Shown here: positions 1 through 10,351 of the stretch, piece by piece
Position numbering within the stretch: position 1 is the stretch's first letter
Layout: each line of letters opens with the position of its first letter
Origin: Castanea sativa
Lineage: Eukaryota; Streptophyta; Magnoliopsida; Fagales; Fagaceae
Assembly: GCF_040712315.1 (NCBI RefSeq)
Contig: NC_134023.1
Location: forward strand, 61,152,757 to 61,216,756
Length of the DNA: 64,000 nt
Direction of reading: 5' to 3'
Position numbers and translations under genes: made by a program
Notes under the pieces: generated by a model
The model's database searches: none
Told to the model about the DNA's origin: nothing
The model's input: only the letters and a program-made list of their open reading frames with translations

Positions 1-200
1 AAGCTCTTTGGTTTCTGGACTCGTTTCAACGTATTATTCCACGTGTCTCAAGGTAGAGGACGAAGTTCCAAAGGCCCCAGATTATGTCATGTGTCATTAT
101 TTACCTGGGTTAACTTTTGCGTCGATTTGGGTTTTCGAGGAGGTTGCCATGTGGTCCTTTCCAATTGGTCATTTCGTTCTGGGTTTTACTTTTCAACACC

Positions 201-207
201 TATAAAT
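201..207 (+). promoter_or_regulatory. TATA box of the antisense accessory gene
   Basis: TATAAATA lies about 160 bases upstream of the first ATG (368), followed by a pyrimidine-rich stretch suited to a plant transcription start. It points away from the retrotransposon's own direction of transcription, so the accessory gene seems to have its own promoter. Inferred from sequence and spacing only. Confidence 0.55.
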
Positions 208-367
208 AGTGGATTTCCTCCCCTACCCTCTCCATTTTTCAAATTCTCTCATTTGACATCTCTCGTCCATCGCCTCGTCTAGGAGTATTCCAGCGTCCCT
301 AGTTTCTTTTGTTTAGAGCCAGGTATTTTCTCTACGCTTGTCTTTAGGTTTCCCTTATATTTCCAAA

Positions 368-2567
368 ATGTCCGAAAGTTTTTCTTCGTCTAGCAATAGT
401 GTTGATAGAGAGATAGATGAATATCGTAACACAACTAGCTCTAGTGGTTCTAGTAGTGACAGTAGGAGCAGTGGTAATACCACAGACGAGTATGTTTCTG
501 GGGTTCCTGCGGTTCCCTTAGAAGTTTTCCAGGAAGAACTTAGGACGAGGGTAGGGTCTGGGTCTGGGGTTGGTCCCTCTAGCGCGCCCTCGCCCACTAG
601 AATGGACGAGGTTGAGACTGTATACAGCTGCGCTGTAGGGGTTCCGGCCAAGACGGACGAGAGGAAGTTAGCGTCCCTTATAAGCTGGTACCAAATCCCA
701 GACGAGCTAAATCCTAGATTAGCCGTCCGTGGTGAGTGGTGTTGTCAACCTCACTTTGGCATTGGGGTTTATGAAGCCTATCTTCTAAGGGGTCTTAGGC
801 TGCCTCTTAATGCTTTTGCCAGGGAGTTACTTAGTAGGTTAGGTTTAGGTTTGTGTCAGCTAAATCCTAATGCATGGAGACTAGTCGTTTCTATACAAGT
901 TTTGTGGAGAGAGGTTTTTGAAGGGGATTGTCCTCTTACTGTGGACGAATTCCTTTTTTGCTATAAACCCTCTGAAATTAGTCAATCTCGTGGCTTCTAT
1001 CAGTTCACAGCCAGGAGAAAAGATTGTAGGATTATTAAATCTCTGGTTACTTCAGATAGGAGCTGGAAGACGGAGTTCTTCTTCGTCTCCGGTTTTTGGG
1101 CAGGACGCCCTATTGAGTTGAGCAGGGATTCGTTTCCCCCCTATACAGGAGACATAGGGAACCTTCGTCCTGAAGGTATGCTTACCACTACCGTAACATT
1201 ACTTTTATTATACATCTTTCTATGTTAAACTCCTCGTCTTTATTGCAGGTGTTAGAAGGCCCTCGTTGAACAAGTTCTATCTAGGACGCGTTCAGAAGGC
1301 TCGTCTTCACCCAGAGAGGGATTTCCACTCTTTGGTCACCCTGCAACGTCTTGCGACTTGGGGACTTGGCCCAGAGCCCTCTCCGGAAGCATTAGCCCAC
1401 GAAATCACAGTTCGTCGACGTAGTTCTCGTCTTGAATTTCTCTTTTTTATTATTTTCTTATTTTTGTCGTCTTAGACAGATTTGTTAACTTATTCACCCA
1501 TACCTGTTATTATTGTTATTTGTTTTAGGGATGGCTACTATGAAGGAAAACAAGGGCAAAGGAGTCGTGGACGAGCGTGCTAAGCAAGACTCCGAGGCAA
1601 GGGCTCGTCCTGCTGCCGGTGATAAGAGAAGCCTGTCAAAGGCTATCAACCTTGAAAACCTCCCCAGCCGGAGAGCCAAGCACAAGAAATCGTCCAAGCC
1701 TGGGGTCGTCTCTCCCGCTGTCCCCATTCTTCCTCCTCATTCACCGTCCGTCCAGATTGTCGATGTGGAGTAGTCTGAGCCTGTTCATCCTCCTCCGTCC
1801 AAAACCAATGTTCCTACCTCGTCCCAGCCTCCCGTTGACGTTGTGCCTAACCTCCTTGAGAGTGAGGGGTTGGCTTGGGAGAGGTTCCAACAAGCAGTGT
1901 CTGACGAGGACGTGGCTGCATGCTATAACATGTCCTTGAAAGATTTTGAACACTCAGGTGTCCACGATCTTTTCAAGGTAAGTGATATGGATTTATTCTC
2001 GTCACTAGTTTTGCTTTTATGCTTGTCGACTTTGCTTAATACGAAAACTTTTATTTGCTTGTGCAGGCCATGTCCAAGTTTATAGCTGCGTCCAGGCAGG
2101 CTACTGAGCTGGACAGGACGAGGCTGCTGTTGGAGAGGAGGATCCAGGAGGTCAAGGACGATTGCAAGGGTTGGGCTGAGACGGCTGCCAAGGCTAAGGA
2201 CGAGGCCAAGGGTTTGCTCAACCTCGTCGAGGAGCTGAAGGCCAACATAGTGGAGAAAGACTCTCGTCTTGACCACTTTCAAAGGAGAATCGACGAGCTA
2301 AGCAACTCCCTTGTGAGGGCTAAGGACGAAGCTGTGGACGAATTCAAGGCTTCGAAGCCATTCACTGGCCTTCTGGACGCCAACTATGCAGCTGGATTTG
2401 AGGATTTTCGCATGGAGGCGAAAGAAAAGTTTCCAGAAGTTGATTTCAGCCCCATCGTCCTTCAACTAGGAGGTGCTTCCAGTTCTTTTCTCCAGACTAG
2501 CTCTGAAGACGTCAATGTTGAAGACGATGCCTCGGCCAAGCCCGCTGAAGACAACCCTAATGCCTGA
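368..2567 (+). pseudogene. Antisense accessory gene of Tat element, four exons, Transposase_28-like
   Basis: Four exons join in frame: 368-1175, 1249-1419, 1529-1977 and 2067-2567, each with GT at the donor and AG at the acceptor (GTATGC..TTGCAG, GTAGTT..TTTTAG, GTAAGT..GTGCAG). The product would be about 640 residues. A Ser-rich acidic N-terminus is followed (residues about 95-260) by a region like the putative gypsy-type transposon domain (PF04195), with PLNAF, QLNPNAWR and GFYQF. Then come a Lys/Arg-rich linker and a C-terminal charged helical region (from about 2067) rich in Lys, Glu and Ala, likely coiled coil. One TAG at 1771-1773 interrupts exon 3; the frame stays open on both sides, so it looks like a single nonsense mutation. 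Such antisense ORFs are known in Tat elements; their function is not established. Confidence 0.75.
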
Positions 2568-3046
2568 TGCCTGTTATTTGAAGATTTTCATTATTTGTTC
2601 AAGTGTTTTCTTCCTGTCTTTTTATTTTATTTTATTTTTTTATTTTAAAATGTATAAGAGTACATTTGTCTCGTCTGGAGTACTTTTGACGGGTTTATAA
2701 ACAATGCCTTTCAAGGCTTAGTTCTCAAGGGTTTTTGGACGGTGGTCGTTCACCCTTTATTGTTTAATGAATGTTTATCTTCACTTATCATTATTGTTGT
2801 TCCATGGACGAGTGTGTGTATTATTTTCTTATTCAATTGCCTTTTAAGCAATGTTCCCAAGTGTTGGGTGATTGTTTACCTGATGCCCTTATGGACGACT
2901 AGCTTAGGACGATGATGATCATTTTGCCTGCTCTTTAGGTGATTACTAGTATTTTCGCGAGTTCATAATCGTCTCGACCATATGCTCGTCGTTGGAATGC
3001 ATGTCTTAATGCCTACTTTCCTTCTTAGACGAGTAGGCCCTGGCTA
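2568..3046. other. Non-coding 3' region of the Tat element, motif-rich
   Basis: A T-rich spacer following the accessory gene's stop codon; no convincing ORF. It holds several copies of GGACGA or its complement (near 2672, 2805, 2892, 2906, 2987, 3028), the same hexamer that is common in the LTR and the accessory gene. Confidence 0.5.
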
Positions 3047-3427
3047 AGGAAAGCTTGGACGAGCATGCCTTAGCATTTTTTCTTTGCTTTATCCTCATTC
3101 TTTTTTAAGGAAAGCTTGGACGAGCATGCCTTAGCATTTTTTTTTTTTTGCTTTATCCTCATTCTTTTTTAAGGAAAGCTTGGACGAGCATGCCTTAGCA
3201 TTTTTTCTTGCTTTATCCTTATTCTTTTTTAAGGAAAGCTTGGACGAGCATGCCTTAGCATTTTTTTTTTTTTGCTTTATCCTCATTCTTTTTTAAGGAA
3301 AGCTTGGACGAGCATGCCTTAACATTTTTTCTTGCTTTATCCTCATTCTTTTTTAAGGAAAGCTTGGACGAGCATGCCTTAGCATTTTTTCTTGCTTTAT
3401 CCTCATTCTTTTTTAAGGAAAGCTTAG
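3047..3427. repeat. Tandem repeat, about 61 bp x 6
   Basis: The unit reads AAGGAAAGCTTGGACGAGCA, then TGCCTTAGCA, a T-run of varying length and a pyrimidine-rich end. Copies begin near 3049, 3110, 3172, 3231, 3295, 3355 and a partial one at 3415. Length differences come from the T-run. Tandem arrays in the 3' untranslated region are common in Tat elements. Each unit carries one GGACGAG. Confidence 0.9.
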
Positions 3428-3770
3428 ACGAGTTTGTCTTCGTCCAGAGATTTTACTTGTCTAAGGCTTTTGCCTCGTCCGTGGGTATTATCAGGGAAAC
3501 TGGAATTCAAATACATAAGAAATCCAAACCATATTATTACATGAACATTGTTCACAAACTTGGCACATGCTTATAAGCTAATGCCTTATTAAGATACTCA
3601 AGTACATAGCATCGTCTTTCATAAGCTCGTCTGTAAGTAGTGCAAAAGTTTAAGAACTAGTGCACTTTTATTCATAACACACCATAACAGTAGTAAAAGC
3701 AAAAGTAAATATAAGCAAACACGCGAATTACAATTGTAATTTTGCTACTGACTTCCCTCGTCCTTGCTCA

Positions 3771-6760
3771 TCACTGATAGTACCTTCGCAGATGTTCCAC
3801 ATTCCAAGGATGCTCTAACTTCCGCCCGTCCAGGGCTTCCAGGTAGTAGGACCCCTGCCTTTTGCAATTGATTACCCTGTAGGGTCCTTCCCAATTGGGT
3901 CCCAGTTTTCCATGAGCTGGGTTCCTGGTTGCCAAGGAGACCCTTTTGAGGACAAGGTCCCCCACACCGAACCGTCTGGGTTTTACCATGGCATCGTGCT
4001 GTCTGGCCATGAGATTTTTGTACCTTGCCATCCTTTGCTCCGCATCCATTCTTACCTCATCAATAAGATCGAGGTCAAGCCGAAGTTGTTCCCCGTTGTC
4101 TTTCTCCTGGTACTCCATCACTCGGTGACTTGCCATATGGACCTCCGCTAGTATGACAGCTTCACTCCCATAGGCTAGTTTAAAAGGGGTCTCTCCTGTC
4201 GGAGTTCGTGCAGTCATCCTATAGGCCCAAAGAACACCTGGTAGCTTGTCTGGCCATATCCCTTTTGCCCCCTCAAGCCGAGTCTTGATGATTTTCAGCA
4301 GGGATCGGTTTGCTACTTCTGCTTGCCCATTTGCTTGTGGATGGGAGGGTGAAGAATAGTGATTCTTGATTCCAAAATGATTGCAAAAGTCCCTGAAGGG
4401 TGCGTTGTCAAATTGGCGTCCGTTGTCAGATACTAATACCCTGGGTACTCCGAACCTGTATAGGATATTCTTCTATACGAAATTTTTCACGTTCTGCTGA
4501 GTGATTGCTGCAAGAGGCTCGGCTTCTACCCACTTGGTAAAGTAATCTATTCCTACCACCAAAAACTTCATCTGCCGGATTCCTATGGGGAAAGGACCCA
4601 GGATATCCAGGCCCCACTGTGCGAAGGGCCATGGGGCCGTCATTGGGGTCTGGTATTCTGACGGCTGTCTAGGCACATTGCTATAACGCTGGCACTGGTC
4701 ACATACCTTGACATAGGCTTTAGCGTCTGCCTGCATTGTTGGCCAATAGTAGCCAGCACGGACGACCTTATGGACAAGGGACCTTGCCCCTGAATGATTT
4801 CCACACGATCCTTCATGAACTTCCCTTAGAACATAGTTTGACTCGTCAGGAGCCAAGCATCTTAAGTAGGGTTGGGAAAAGCCTCGCTTGTACAACACCT
4901 CATTAATGAGGACATACTTGGCCGACCTGACCCTTAACTTTCTCGCCTCATCCTTGTCCTCTGGAAGCCTCCCATCCTTGAGGTAAATTATTATCGGACT
5001 CATCCAATTCTCTCCTCCTCTTATCTGCTGTATGTCAGGGATGTCTATGCTCGGCATGTACTGGATGTCACCGAACTCGTCTATGACCCCTGCTGAGGCG
5101 GCTTTCGCCAAGGCGTCTGCTTTTGCCAATGCGTCTGCTTTCGCATTCTCCTCCCTGGGAAGTTGAATAAAACTTATGGCTGAAAATTTTCGGGCAAGGC
5201 GTTTCACTTTGTTAAGGTACTTCTTCATTCGATCCTCCTTGACATCACACATCCCATTTACTTGGTTAATGACCAGTTGAGAGTCTTCTCTGATTGTTAA
5301 CGACTCCGCCCCTAAGGACTTGGCCAATTCCAACCCCTTGAGTAGAGCCTCGTACTCAGCCTCGTTGTTGGTAGTTGGATACTGCAGACGGGCCGCATAC
5401 TCCAGCTTGTCACCCTCAGGGGACTTTAGTACAATTCCAATCCCTCCTGCATACATTGTGGACGATCCGTCTACATTAACCACCCACATTTCATTTCCTT
5501 CGTCCTTGTTCAGGTCATCCTGACTGGGGGTGAATTCTGCAATGAAATCTACCAACGCCTGCGCCTTTATCGTGCTTCTCGGGAGGTACCTGACATTAAA
5601 CTCGCTGAGCTCAACGGCCCACTGTACTAGACGTCCCGTAGCTTCCAACTTGCTCATCGCCTTTTTTATGGGATGGTCTGTTAGGACGTTGATGACGTGT
5701 GCCTGGAAATAATGTCTCAGCTTCCTGGAAGCCGTAATTAATGCGAAGGCTAGTTTCTCCATCATCAGATATCGTCCTTCTGCCCCTCTCATTGCGTGGC
5801 TTGTGTAATAGACCGGCTTCTGGACTTTCCCCTCTTCTCTGACTAACGCTGAGCTTACTGCGTGTGGGGACACTGCCAAGTACAAGTACAACTCTTCCCC
5901 AGGTACAGACGGACTCAACAGTGGTGCCGTCATTAGATACGTCTTCAGGTCTTGGAAGGCCTTTTGACACTCATCCGTCCATTCAAAAGCCTTCCTAAGG
6001 ACTTTAAAGAATGGTAAACATTTGTCAGTAGCTTTTGATACAAACCTGTTGAGGGCGGCGACTCGTCCAGTAAGAGACTGGACTTCCTTGATATTTTTCG
6101 GTGGCTCCATGTTCAGTATCGCCTGGATTTTATCCGGATTCGCCTCAATTCCCCTGTGTGACACCATAAACCCCAAGAATTTACTCGATGAAACCCCGAA
6201 AGCACACTTGCTCGGATTTAATTTCATGTGGTACCATCGCAACGTATCAAAAATCTCTTGAAGGTCGTCAAGATGTTTATCCTCGTCCTGGCTCTTCACC
6301 AGCATGTCGTCCACATAAACCTCCACATTTCGCCCGATTTGAGGACGGAACATATGGTTAACCAGCCTTTGGTAGGTCGCCCCCGCGTTCTTCAAACCGA
6401 AGGGCATAACCTTGTAGCAATACAACCCTTGGCTCGTGACGAATGAGGTCTTCTCCTGATCCGCTTCATTCATCTGAATCTGGTTATACCCTGAGAAAGC
6501 GTCCATGAAGCTAAGTATCCTGTGACCTGCAGTCGAGTCCACTAACTGGTCAATGCGCGACAATGGGTAGCTATCCTTGGCGCAAGCTTTGTTTAGATCA
6601 GTGAAGTCCACGCACATCCGCCACTTGCCATTGGCTTTCTTGACCATGACTACATTCGCCAACCAGTCTGGGTAATGAACTTCTCGGATAAACTTCGCGG
6701 CGACCAACTTCTGCACCTCTTCCTTAATGGCATTGTCTCGCTCGGGAGCAAAAACTCTTC
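3771..6760 (-). pseudogene. Pol of Tat element: RT, RNase H, archaeal-type RNase H, integrase
   Basis: The open stretch 6716-4473 is followed in the same frame, after one stop, by 4472-3771. Reverse transcriptase has FMDAFSGYNQIQM and YVDDMLVKS (near 6320). A first RNase H region reads LYLAVSPH, lacking the usual first Asp, as in Tat elements whose original domain degenerates. A second RNase H (VNVDGSS, near 5470) follows. Integrase shows the His/Cys zinc region (CDQCQRY near 4690), the core GLDILGPFP, and past the stop VSDNGRQFD and HPQANGQAE, so the three core acidic residues are present. A TAG at 4475-4473 cuts the core, and a frameshift near 6760 separates RT from the upstream part. The apparent start at 6716 is internal. 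Confidence 0.9.
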
Positions 6761-7229
6761 TCTCTGACGCACTGGTTTCGAATAGGGAAACATGTTCAGG
6801 CTATGGGTAATGACGCTCGGATCAATGTCAGGCATGTCCTCATGACTCCATGCAAAGATATCGAGGTTTTTCTTCAGAAACCGAATCAAAGCGTGCTTTG
6901 CCCCCTCTTCCATGCTCGCCCCAACTCTGGTAGACTTCTCGGGCTGGTTATCGTCCAAAGGGATGTCCTCTAATGCTTCAGTGGGCTCAGCCACGACCCT
7001 TCTTCCGTCTATACTCATCGCCTGCATGTGCTCGTCCATGGCCAGCATAGCTAAGTAGCATTCTCTGGCAGCCAGGTACCTGGCCTACTCCGTGCTTGGT
7101 CGGGAATTTGATGGACAGGTGGTAGGTAGAGGTTACCGCTTTCCAGCTGTTCAAAGTTGGCCTTCCAATAATCGCATTGTATGACGATGCACAATCAACA
7201 ACAAGGAAATTCACCTCCTTGGTTATCTG
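6650..7229 (-). pseudogene. Protease end and protease-RT linker, shifted frames
   Basis: After the TAG that ends the gag-protease frame near 7229, the same frame continues with [19 protein letters not shown] (a protease C-terminal motif of this lineage) to about 7090. It then loses register; the adjacent frame (7048-6760) carries the linker with FAWSHEDMPDIDP and a second frameshift just before the RT start. These breaks are frameshift-type changes in an otherwise well preserved coding region, so decay looks recent relative to divergence. Confidence 0.8.
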
Positions 7230-9002
7230 CTACGGATATGTTCCGACGACCACTGGCAACGTGATGGTGCCCACAGGTTGCACCTTCATTCCTCCGAATC
7301 CTACCAACGGCGAGTTCACTGGTTGAAGCTGATCTCGTCCTAGCCTCATTTGTTGGAATGCGGGGTAGTAGAGAATGTCTGCAGAGCTGCCATTGTCTAT
7401 CAGAACCCTCCTGGTCGTGTAGTCAGAGATGAGTAGGGTGATGACTATCGCGTCATCGTGTGGGTGGTGAATTCGTCCTGCCTCCTCGTCCGTGAAAGTA
7501 ACAGCCTGTTGGTCTACCTCCCTTGTCCTAGGAGGTCGTCCAAACTGTTGGATGTTCTGCACCACCTTCAGGTATGTCTTCCTTGACTTGGACGACTGCG
7601 CCGTCGAGCTTCCTCCTATAATTACCCTTATTTCTCGTAGTGGGGGGCGTGATGATTCTTCCACCTTGGCCTTCATTTTCTTATCTCTCTGGTCTCGTCC
7701 AAGGAAGTTCCTCAATTTTCCCTGTCTAATGAGATTTTCTATCTGCTGCTTCAAGTCAAAGCACTCGTCTGTATCATGCCCATGGTCCCTGTGAAAACGG
7801 CAGTACTTGCTCCTATTACGCTTGTTGGGGTCTCCCTTCATTTTGTCCGGCCACTTCAAGGACGGATCGTCCTTGATCTGCATAAGAACCTGCTCTAATG
7901 GCATAGTCAGGGGCGTGTATTGCTGATTCCTCGTGGAGGAACTGGCCTTCTTACCATCCTTATCTTTTCTCTCATCTACCCGAACTTTCTTTGGACGAGG
8001 TCCCTGGTCCGGATAGCGATGGTGGCCCACTTCCGATCGCTTTGCCCTTTTTCTTTTCTTGGCTATGATGGCGTCTTCAGCATTCATAAAATTCTGGGCC
8101 GAATGGACAAGCTCGGCCATAGTCTGTGGTTCCTGCTCGTAGAGCTTATGAATGAACAAGTCAGAATTGGCCCCATTGTGGAAAGCGGCCAGTAATAGCT
8201 TGTCATCCATCTCGTCCACCGTTAAGGCTTCTTTGTTAAACCGGGTGATAAAAGATTGCAAACTCTCATTATCCCCTTGCTCTATAGTCAGCAGGCTGGA
8301 GGAGGAACGTTTGTGACACTGTCCTCCAATGAAGTTATTGACAAACAGCTTACTCAGTTCTTCAAATGATCCCACTGAGTTTGGGGGGATCTTACTGAAC
8401 CACACTCGCACTGGTCCCTTGAGTGTGGTGGGAAAAGATCTGCACATGATCTCGTCTAGGACCCCCTGCAGGTGCATGGTCGTCTTGAAAGTTGCAATGT
8501 GATCGCAAGGGTCGCGATTTCCATCGTACGAGTCTAAAGAAGGCATTTTGAATTTCGGGGGTAGAGGGTGACTGTTGATGGAAGCCGTGAAAGGGGAGTC
8601 CGTTCGGTGGACCATATCATCTACTGGGTTTGCTCGCCTCATGTTTTCCCTCATTTCATCCATGGCTTTTCTCATCTGGTCCATTTCTTTTTCCAAGTGC
8701 GGCACCCTTCTTAAAGCGGTACCCCTTGTTTGATCTTCGGACTCTACATTTTCCCCTCCTCCTTCCTGACTTGGGGCCCTTCCCTCCATGTGTCCTTGAC
8801 ACTGCCTCTTGAGGTTGATCTCCCTATTCAACTCCTGGTTCTGACGTGTCAGTTCTGCCATAGCGGCAGCCATGGATTGTATGTGCTGAATAGAAGGCGG
8901 TTGCATTACAGGTGCTGATCTGCAATCGCGAAGGGGATTGCTGGAAGCATCCCTACTCTCCTGGTGGCCTGGGCTGGTAGCCCTTGATCTTGTTCGAACC
9001 AT
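7230..9002 (-). CDS. gag: Gag and N-terminal aspartic protease of the Tat element
   Basis: 590 codons from an ATG at 9002, about 32 bases inside the PBS. The capsid-like retrotransposon gag domain covers roughly residues 165-265. A lineage-typical zinc knuckle variant (CRFHRDHGHDTDEC, residues about 397-411) follows, and the protease active site IDNGSSADIL is near residue 532. A TAG just after GTYP ends the frame inside the protease; the following codons are still protease, so the stop is probably a mutation. Gag packages the element RNA into virus-like particles; the protease would mature the polyprotein. Confidence 0.88.
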   Translation of the reverse strand: MVRTRSRATSPGHQESRDASSNPLRDCRSAPVMQPPSIQHIQSMAAAMAELTRQNQELNREINLKRQCQGHMEGRAPSQEGGGENVESEDQTRGTALRRVPHLEKEMDQMRKAMDEMRENMRRANPVDDMVHRTDSPFTASINSHPLPPKFKMPSLDSYDGNRDPCDHIATFKTTMHLQGVLDEIMCRSFPTTLKGPVRVWFSKIPPNSVGSFEELSKLFVNNFIGGQCHKRSSSSLLTIEQGDNESLQSFITRFNKEALTVDEMDDKLLLAAFHNGANSDLFIHKLYEQEPQTMAELVHSAQNFMNAEDAIIAKKRKRAKRSEVGHHRYPDQGPRPKKVRVDERKDKDGKKASSSTRNQQYTPLTMPLEQVLMQIKDDPSLKWPDKMKGDPNKRNRSKYCRFHRDHGHDTDECFDLKQQIENLIRQGKLRNFLGRDQRDKKMKAKVEESSRPPLREIRVIIGGSSTAQSSKSRKTYLKVVQNIQQFGRPPRTREVDQQAVTFTDEEAGRIHHPHDDAIVITLLISDYTTRRVLIDNGSSADILYYPAFQQMRLGRDQLQPVNSPLVGFGGMKVQPVGTITLPVVVGTYP

Positions 9003-9033
9003 TCAGCCTTTTGTCTGGGATAGAATAACTCTT

Positions 9034-9051
9034 CCCCACAGACGGCGCCAA
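9034..9051 (-). other. Primer-binding site of the Tat element
   Basis: On the minus strand TGGCGCCGTCTGTGGGGA begins two bases after the LTR end ...CATCA. TGGCGCC is a frequent start of gypsy-type primer-binding sites complementary to a tRNA 3' end. I did not match a specific tRNA. Confidence 0.8.
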
Positions 9052-9052
9052 C

Positions 9053-9717
9053 TGATGATGCCAAGAAGATTAGTAGGCTGGATGCTTCGGACTTCAAAGG
9101 ACCACTGGTTCTCTCTGCGGCCTGAAAAAGAACGAAAAGCGAATCAAAGGCGACCGGGGCTGCCGGCCAAAAATCCTCCGATGGCAAAGTTAGTTTTTCT
9201 CTCTACGTTATCTGAGTTCCAACTTTTTTGGAGTAAAAAATGAACATACCTTGGGCTTGTCTGAAACAGCCTTTATATAGTGTTCCCATAGGCGGTTATC
9301 AAAATTGGAACTTATCCTGGCTTTAAGGAGAGATAGAAATCAAACGTAACTTGCATAACCGTTTGGAAGTTATGCTCTTATTTCACAACGGATACCTGGC
9401 GGTTATGCGTGGGATAAGGGATAATCACATCTTATTCGGAGATTTTCCTAAGTGTGATACCATCGTCCTGGAGTTCCTTAGTTGGGTGTGCTTTGGTACA
9501 CGCGCAGGGGCTGTTTCGTCTAACGGGCGAATTTCTTCAAGACGAGGCTGTCGGCACTCTGGACGAGTGCATTACTGGTGGTGCTTACCTCGTCCAGAGC
9601 TCTTCTTCCCTGGACGAGGGAATTGTAGGCAAGTTTCTGAGGGTGTTTACAGTGGTAGGTGGGTCATGGACGACCTGTATGGACGACTCGAAGATAGGCT
9701 AAATCAGTTCCCTATCA
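9053..9717 (-). repeat. 5' LTR of the Tat element
   Basis: On the minus strand it starts TGATAGGG and ends GGCATCATCA, giving TG...CA ends, 665 bp. The inner edge is set by the adjacent PBS. The outer edge is set by the related host repeats at 32150 and 38885, whose alignment resumes at about 9718. The U3 part (9470-9690) holds about eight copies of GGACGA or TCGTCC. Confidence 0.82.
9271..9280 (-). promoter_or_regulatory. TATA box of the LTR promoter
   Basis: On the minus strand CTATATAAAG sits about 220 bases before the LTR end, a normal place for the U3 promoter. Transcription would start near 9240. Confidence 0.6.
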
Positions 9718-10342
9718 AGATTCATATTAAAATAATAATGTATAAATTTTATGAGGTCTAGAAAGCCAAAAATTCTTTGACCATAAGGTAACCCACAATT
9801 TTTTACCATAATTATCCACGTAATAGGCTGTGAATAGTGGAGTAAACCACATATAACTGTGGTACTAGAATTACTCCTCAAAACCTCATGAAACACAATT
9901 CCATAACATCCAATAAATGTCAACGCCTTTGGTTTTGCATATATTATAGGAAAATTATTGAATATTCATAGAATACTATAAATGCGTACTCCCCATTCTC
10001 ACATGAATTGTGGGTCCCATTATGAATTTAATTAATGAGACCTACAATTATGTGAGAAAGAAGAGTATGTATTTATGGTACTTCGAGAGTACTAAATAAT
10101 AACTCTATATTATAGATGTGTAAATTAAATTTACTTATATGCCTACAATTGAATATTCGCCGTAATAAAGTCAACAACATTATCTTTTTCCTTAGTGGGA
10201 CTTTGGCTAGTTAGTGAAAAAAAGAAAAAAAAGAAAAAGAAAAAAAAGAGAGAGGAAGGAATAGTGAAGTGAAGGCCATAGAAACACCAACTATCTTTCT
10301 TTTTCTTTGGGCCACAAGGCTATCCCCCACCTTTGCTTGGTG
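9718..10342. repeat. Degenerate tandem unit, block Y (copy A, left part)
   Basis: This stretch (TTCATATTAAAATAATAATG ... TTTGCTTGGTG) is matched with base changes by 32150-32560 and by 38885-39770. It has no coding capacity. A fragment upstream of it in the other copies is missing here because the retrotransposon lies there. The A-rich stretch near 10200-10260 is a degenerate purine microsatellite. Confidence 0.8.
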
Positions 10343-10351
10343 TTTATATAT

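Larger units (their letters stand above)
1..9717 (-). mobile_element. Tat-lineage Ty3/gypsy LTR retrotransposon (3' end outside window)
   Basis: The element reads right to left: LTR (9053-9717), primer-binding site, gag-pro-RT-RNaseH-second RNase H-integrase (9002-3771), a long 3' region with tandem repeats and an antisense gene, then the left window edge. The second, archaeal-type RNase H domain (VNVDGSS at about 5470) and a long 3' region carrying an extra antisense gene are hallmarks of the Tat clade. No copy of the right LTR is seen near position 1, so the 3' LTR must lie further left. The right edge is placed by comparison with related host repeats at 32150 and 38885, which continue where the LTR stops. 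The polyprotein is broken in four places, so this copy cannot move without help. Confidence 0.9.

Noticed and set aside
1..340. Left LTR of the first element
   Set aside because: No similarity to the right LTR at 9053-9717; the stretch looks like the promoter of the antisense gene.
3047..3427. CRISPR-like regular repeats
   Set aside because: No distinct spacers; adjacent units are almost identical, and the context is a plant retrotransposon.
3304..3576. 90-codon frame with repeated peptide MDEHALTFFLALSSFFFKES
   Set aside because: It is the 61-bp tandem repeat read in one frame; the period is that of the DNA repeat and other frames are equally open.
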